Shown: piece after piece, positions 61,982 to 64,000 of the stretch
How the letters are laid out: each line of letters begins with the position of its first letter
Numbering within the stretch: the first letter of the stretch is position 1
From: JAMXLO01 sp963749575
GTDB taxonomy: Bacteria > Pseudomonadota > Alphaproteobacteria > Acetobacterales > Acetobacteraceae
Direction of reading: 5' to 3'
Length of the DNA stretch: 64,000 nucleotides
NCBI GenBank assembly: GCA_963749575.1
Contig: CAVVNM010000014.1
Coordinates: forward strand, 1,178,001-1,242,000
Notes under the pieces: generated by a model
Told to the model about the DNA's origin: nothing
Database searches by the model: none
Seen by the model: only the letters and a program-made list of their open reading frames with translations
Made by a program: the position numbers and the translations under genes

Positions 61982-61998
61982 CCGGCTTCGGCGCATTG

Positions 61999-62424
61999 TC
62001 ACCCATGCGCCTGCCATGGATTGATGATGGTGAGGCCGCAGCGCGCGAAGCCACCGGTGTCACGTGTCACCACGGCAGCACTGGCGACCAGGGCGGTGGC
62101 CGCAATCAATGCATCGAACGTGTGGATCGGCGCGCCGGCCCGACGGCGATTGACAACGATTTCGGCATAATGGTCAGCCGCCACAGCGTCGAAGGCGAGG
62201 ATGCGGCCGCGCAGATCGTCGTCGAACATCGCTGATGCCGCATCGCTCAGTGCGGTCCGGCGCCTGCCTTCCGGCATGATACCGATGCCGGAGAGGATTT
62301 CCGCGCGGGTGACGCTGGTCGTGTAGAGCGATGTCCGCGGCTGTGCTGCAACCCAGGCAAATACCGCCGGGTGCGGCGCCGCCCGCATCAACTCGGAGAC
62401 CACGTTTGTGTCGAGCACAAACAT
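61999..62424 (-). CDS. PIN-domain toxin (FitB/VapC family)
   Basis: 141-residue ribonuclease toxin. MFVLDTNVVSELMRAAPHPA holds the first acidic residue (DTN), TTSVTRAEILSGIGIMPEGR the second (E), and GAPIHTFDALIAATALVASA the third (FDALIAATA). The final Asp/Asn is in VVTRDTGGFARCG. The pattern matches the FitB branch. It overlaps the antitoxin stop by one base, so translation is coupled. It may stabilise the surrounding island. The tail ends next to the acyl-CoA ligase fragment. Confidence 0.95.
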   Translation of the reverse strand: MFVLDTNVVSELMRAAPHPAVFAWVAAQPRTSLYTTSVTRAEILSGIGIMPEGRRRTALSDAASAMFDDDLRGRILAFDAVAADHYAEIVVNRRRAGAPIHTFDALIAATALVASAAVVTRDTGGFARCGLTIINPWQAHG

Positions 62425-62672
62425 CAGTCGAATTTCGGTGGATCGCGGGCTGGCTCGCGCGGCTGGATCTCCAGGTCATCGGCGCCGCCCAGGGGCGCGA
62501 AGCGCCGACGGATGGCTTCGGCTAGGCTGACCTCGCGCGGGCGCCCGGTATCGACAGCCGCGGCAATGATGTCTCGGGCCTCCGCCTCCATGGAGTGGCC
62601 GTGCTGGGCGGCGCGGACGCGCAGCCGCTCTTTGACCGTGGGGTCGAGGTTGCGGATCGTGATGCTGCTCAT
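62424..62672 (-). CDS. FitA-like ribbon-helix-helix antitoxin
   Basis: 82 residues. MSSITIRNLDPTVKERLRVR with AAQHGHSMEAEARDIIAAAV is the ribbon-helix-helix DNA-binding domain, typical of FitA antitoxins (MxxITIRNLD). The Pro/Arg-rich C-terminus binds the toxin. I start at the ATG preceded by AGGCAGGGGC; the frame is open further up but would pass through its own promoter. It is expected to repress its own promoter together with the toxin. Confidence 0.93.
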   Translation of the reverse strand: MSSITIRNLDPTVKERLRVRAAQHGHSMEAEARDIIAAAVDTGRPREVSLAEAIRRRFAPLGGADDLEIQPREPARDPPKFD

Positions 62673-62703
62673 GCCCCTGCCTGCCGGTTCCGTCTGCACC
62701 TTT

Positions 62704-62732
62704 ATTGTAATCACTGATTGCATTGATGGCAA
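62704..62732 (-). promoter_or_regulatory. Near-consensus sigma-70 promoter of the FitAB-type operon
   Basis: Read on the minus strand: -35 TTGCCA, a 17-bp spacer, -10 TACAAT; each box has five of six consensus bases. The start codon lies about 32 bp downstream of the -10 box. The spacer ATCAATGCAATCAGTGAT is AT-rich and contains repeated ATCA/TGAT steps in opposed orientation, a likely antitoxin operator. This is the most consensus-like promoter in the window. Confidence 0.75.
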
Positions 62733-62837
62733 CGTCACCGGCCACTGTCGTCGATGCAGCCCGTCGTCCAAGGCTCTTGGTCCGCGGCGTGCGAAGCGTC
62801 CGCAGACTGCGCGGGACGCTGTGATCAAGCGGGGCCC

Positions 62838-63071
62838 TCAAGCGACGTGAGGCACCCGCGCTTTTTTGTGCCTGTCGTAGAAATCGAACACGGCGCGAAC
62901 CGTATCCGGCGTGATTCCGCCGTGGTTCTCAACCAGCCATTCGATCCCCTGTTCCCGGTTCGCGAGAAGATCCTCGGGGCGGAGGCGCGTCCCCTTGATG
63001 ACGGGCTTGCCGCCCCGCTTTCCAGGCACGGTCTCGATCAGGGCGCATTCGGTCCAATCAATGTGTTCCAT
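62838..63071 (-). CDS. DUF433 family protein (antitoxin-like)
   Basis: 77 residues. MEHIDWTECALIETVPGKRG with GKPVIKGTRLRPEDLLANRE is the DUF433 hallmark (GKPVIKGTR), then GIEWLVENHGGITPDTVRAV and FDFYDRHKK. DUF433 proteins are small winged-helix-like, often antitoxins paired with a DUF5615/PIN-like toxin. No such toxin gene is next to it: upstream is an antitoxin fragment and downstream the FitAB pair. It may be an orphan. Confidence 0.92.
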   Translation of the reverse strand: MEHIDWTECALIETVPGKRGGKPVIKGTRLRPEDLLANREQGIEWLVENHGGITPDTVRAVFDFYDRHKKARVPHVA

Positions 63072-63145
63072 GATCGCAGCCTAACACGATCGCAGCCCGG
63101 TATCCCTGCCGCATGCCAGCTCATGGCTGGAAACGACCCGCGCCA

Positions 63146-63390
63146 TTACTCCTTCGGCGGAGCCAGTCGAGCGGTGTTACGGGCGCGATGTTCCTCACGG
63201 CTGATGACATCACCGCGCGCGACCTCGGCCAGCGCCTCGTCCACGTGCGGCTTGGCCCATGCGAGGTCGTCCTGCTCTTCCAGTGCACGTTTCGGCGATC
63301 CGCCCATCGATGAGCTGGCGCGCGGCTTCCTCGGCCGAGGCAAAGTCACCACGCGCCACACGCGCGTTGATCTTGCCTGGTGACGCTAGC
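63146..63390 (-). pseudogene. ParD/CopG-type antitoxin remnant
   Basis: From about 63390 the minus strand reads KINARVARGDFASAEEAARQ and LIDGRIAE, then shifts frame near 63283 to EQDDLAWAKPHVDEALAEVA and RGDVISREEHRARNTARLAP, ending at 63146. The pattern 'ARGDF.S.EEA.R..ID.R' is that of small ribbon-helix-helix antitoxins. No start codon is found: a stop (TAG) lies in frame just upstream at ~63420. No toxin gene follows. It is a dead, truncated antitoxin gene. Confidence 0.65.
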
Positions 63391-63444
63391 CACGCTTCTG
63401 CCTTACAAGGTAGCCAGCTATCTAACTAGGGAGGGGCGTACAGA

Positions 63445-64000
63445 ATGGCTCAGGTGTCGTATATGGCAAGCCAGGCTCTGGCAGCGCTTTTGCAGAATGC
63501 AGACGCTCAAGGTCTGAAGTTTGCACAACTCACGGGCGAAGGTCGGCTGGTAGTTGGCCGTGATCCACTGAACCCGGTCAGCTGGATCGATTTTCTGCAC
63601 GAGCAGATTCTACCTATCAACGACGGGCGGCAGGAGGATCAGCCTGTTGTGCCGCCAGAGCAACTAAGGCAAAAGCTGTCTCGCCAGTCAGGCCGCTATC
63701 TCCTTGATTTTCGAGGGGAAACGATTGTTTGCGGCTCACTGAAGGAGTTGCTGTCCCAGGGTCTCCAGAGGCTGGAACAGATCTCCGCGGGAACACTTGA
63801 TAGGCTCAGCAGGGTAAAACCTCGCACAAAGCGCATTGTCGCCCACGATCCATCGGCCCTGTTTGATCAGCCAAAGCTCGCGAAGGACTACGCAGAAAAG
63901 CTCGTAGACGGGTGGTGGTTCGGCACAAACAATTCGAAAGACGAGACGATTGCATGGCTAAGGCGTGCCTGTGAATTGGCTGGCATCACCTGGGACAAGG
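63445..64000 (+). CDS. Unrecognised protein, 3' end outside the window
   Basis: Open frame from ATG 63445 to the window end (185 codons, no stop), preceded by GGGAGGGGCG. It reads MAQVSYMASQALAALLQNAD, AQGLKFAQLTGEGRLVVGRD, later YLLDFRGETIVCGSLKELLS, TKRIVAHDPSALFDQPKLAK and DYAEKLVDGWWFGTNNSKDE with TIAWLRRACELAGITWDK at the end. There is no signal peptide or membrane segment. Base composition is clearly lower in GC than the rest, with codons such as CTA, TTG, GTA and AGG that are rare elsewhere here, so it looks acquired. I recognise no family; its position beyond toxin-antitoxin genes suggests an accessory or defence island to the right (inference). Confidence 0.72.
   Translation, partial: MAQVSYMASQALAALLQNADAQGLKFAQLTGEGRLVVGRDPLNPVSWIDFLHEQILPINDGRQEDQPVVPPEQLRQKLSRQSGRYLLDFRGETIVCGSLKELLSQGLQRLEQISAGTLDRLSRVKPRTKRIVAHDPSALFDQPKLAKDYAEKLVDGWWFGTNNSKDETIAWLRRACELAGITWDK

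Noticed and set aside
1..64000. tRNA, rRNA and CRISPR arrays
   Set aside because: I looked for cloverleaf T-loop motifs, rRNA-like conserved blocks and short regularly spaced repeats on both strands and saw none that hold up; small RNAs cannot be excluded by eye.

Overview
The window is about 64 kb of very GC-rich chromosomal DNA from an alphaproteobacterium. Gene content (SURF1 next to thrC, the gshA/rsmE/ubiA neighbourhood, fabI-aroC, PEP-CTERM and Hint-domain surface proteins, many CaiB/acyl-CoA dehydrogenase/periplasmic-binding genes) fits best with Acetobacteraceae/Rhodospirillales. That placement is inference from gene families. No rRNA, tRNA or CRISPR array was found.

Layout. 0-2.2 kb: end of a cytochrome-oxidase assembly operon (SURF1) and an M32 carboxypeptidase. 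2.2-8.8 kb: a compact cassette of a GNAT acetyltransferase, a DUF6916-like protein, three tandem phage-tail-collar (MdpB-type) proteins and a divergent ~1,290-residue surface protein (DUF4347, beta-propeller-like region, three ~125-residue repeats, C-terminal Hint domain); this is the best candidate here for an undescribed system. 8.9-19.1 kb: a small lipoprotein, threonine synthase, then a tightly overlapping catabolic operon (ornithine-cyclodeaminase-like, SDR, CoA-transferase, octopine-dehydrogenase-like, flavin monooxygenase remnant, ACMSD-type amidohydrolase) facing a second operon (alpha/beta hydrolase with a Cys nucleophile, NHL-repeat protein, Rieske oxygenase). 19.2-25.7 kb: hybrid histidine kinase, an ISAs1-family insertion sequence with a perfect 10-bp target duplication, an N-acyl-D-amino-acid deacylase-like amidohydrolase and a MetX-like hydrolase. 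25.8-31.6 kb: branched-chain-type binding protein, two acyl-CoA dehydrogenases and a SARP-type regulator.

31.7-51.2 kb: mostly housekeeping genes (gshA, rsmE, ubiA, a methyltransferase, DUF2125 protein, universal stress proteins, Crp/Fnr regulator, kinase/ATPase fusion, pdxH, fabI, aroC, tlyA, HxlR regulator with an EmrAB-type efflux pair, SDR, DsbA-like isomerase). Almost every gene here is broken by one or more 1-2 bp shifts while total length stays normal, so sequence errors are the likelier explanation than gene decay. 51.3-58.7 kb: PEP-CTERM protein with a sigma-54-like promoter, xseB, histone-deacetylase-like protein, TusA-like protein, M23 peptidase, an unknown secreted/membrane pair, and a second binding protein paralogous to the one at 25.8 kb.

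58.7-64 kb: an accessory region full of gene pieces (amidohydrolase tail, two decayed Asp/Glu racemase-family genes, a truncated MobA/MobL relaxase, the tail of an acyl-CoA ligase, antitoxin fragment) with an intact cupin gene, a FitAB-type toxin-antitoxin pair with a near-consensus promoter, a DUF433 gene, and the start of an unrecognised lower-GC gene running off the right end.
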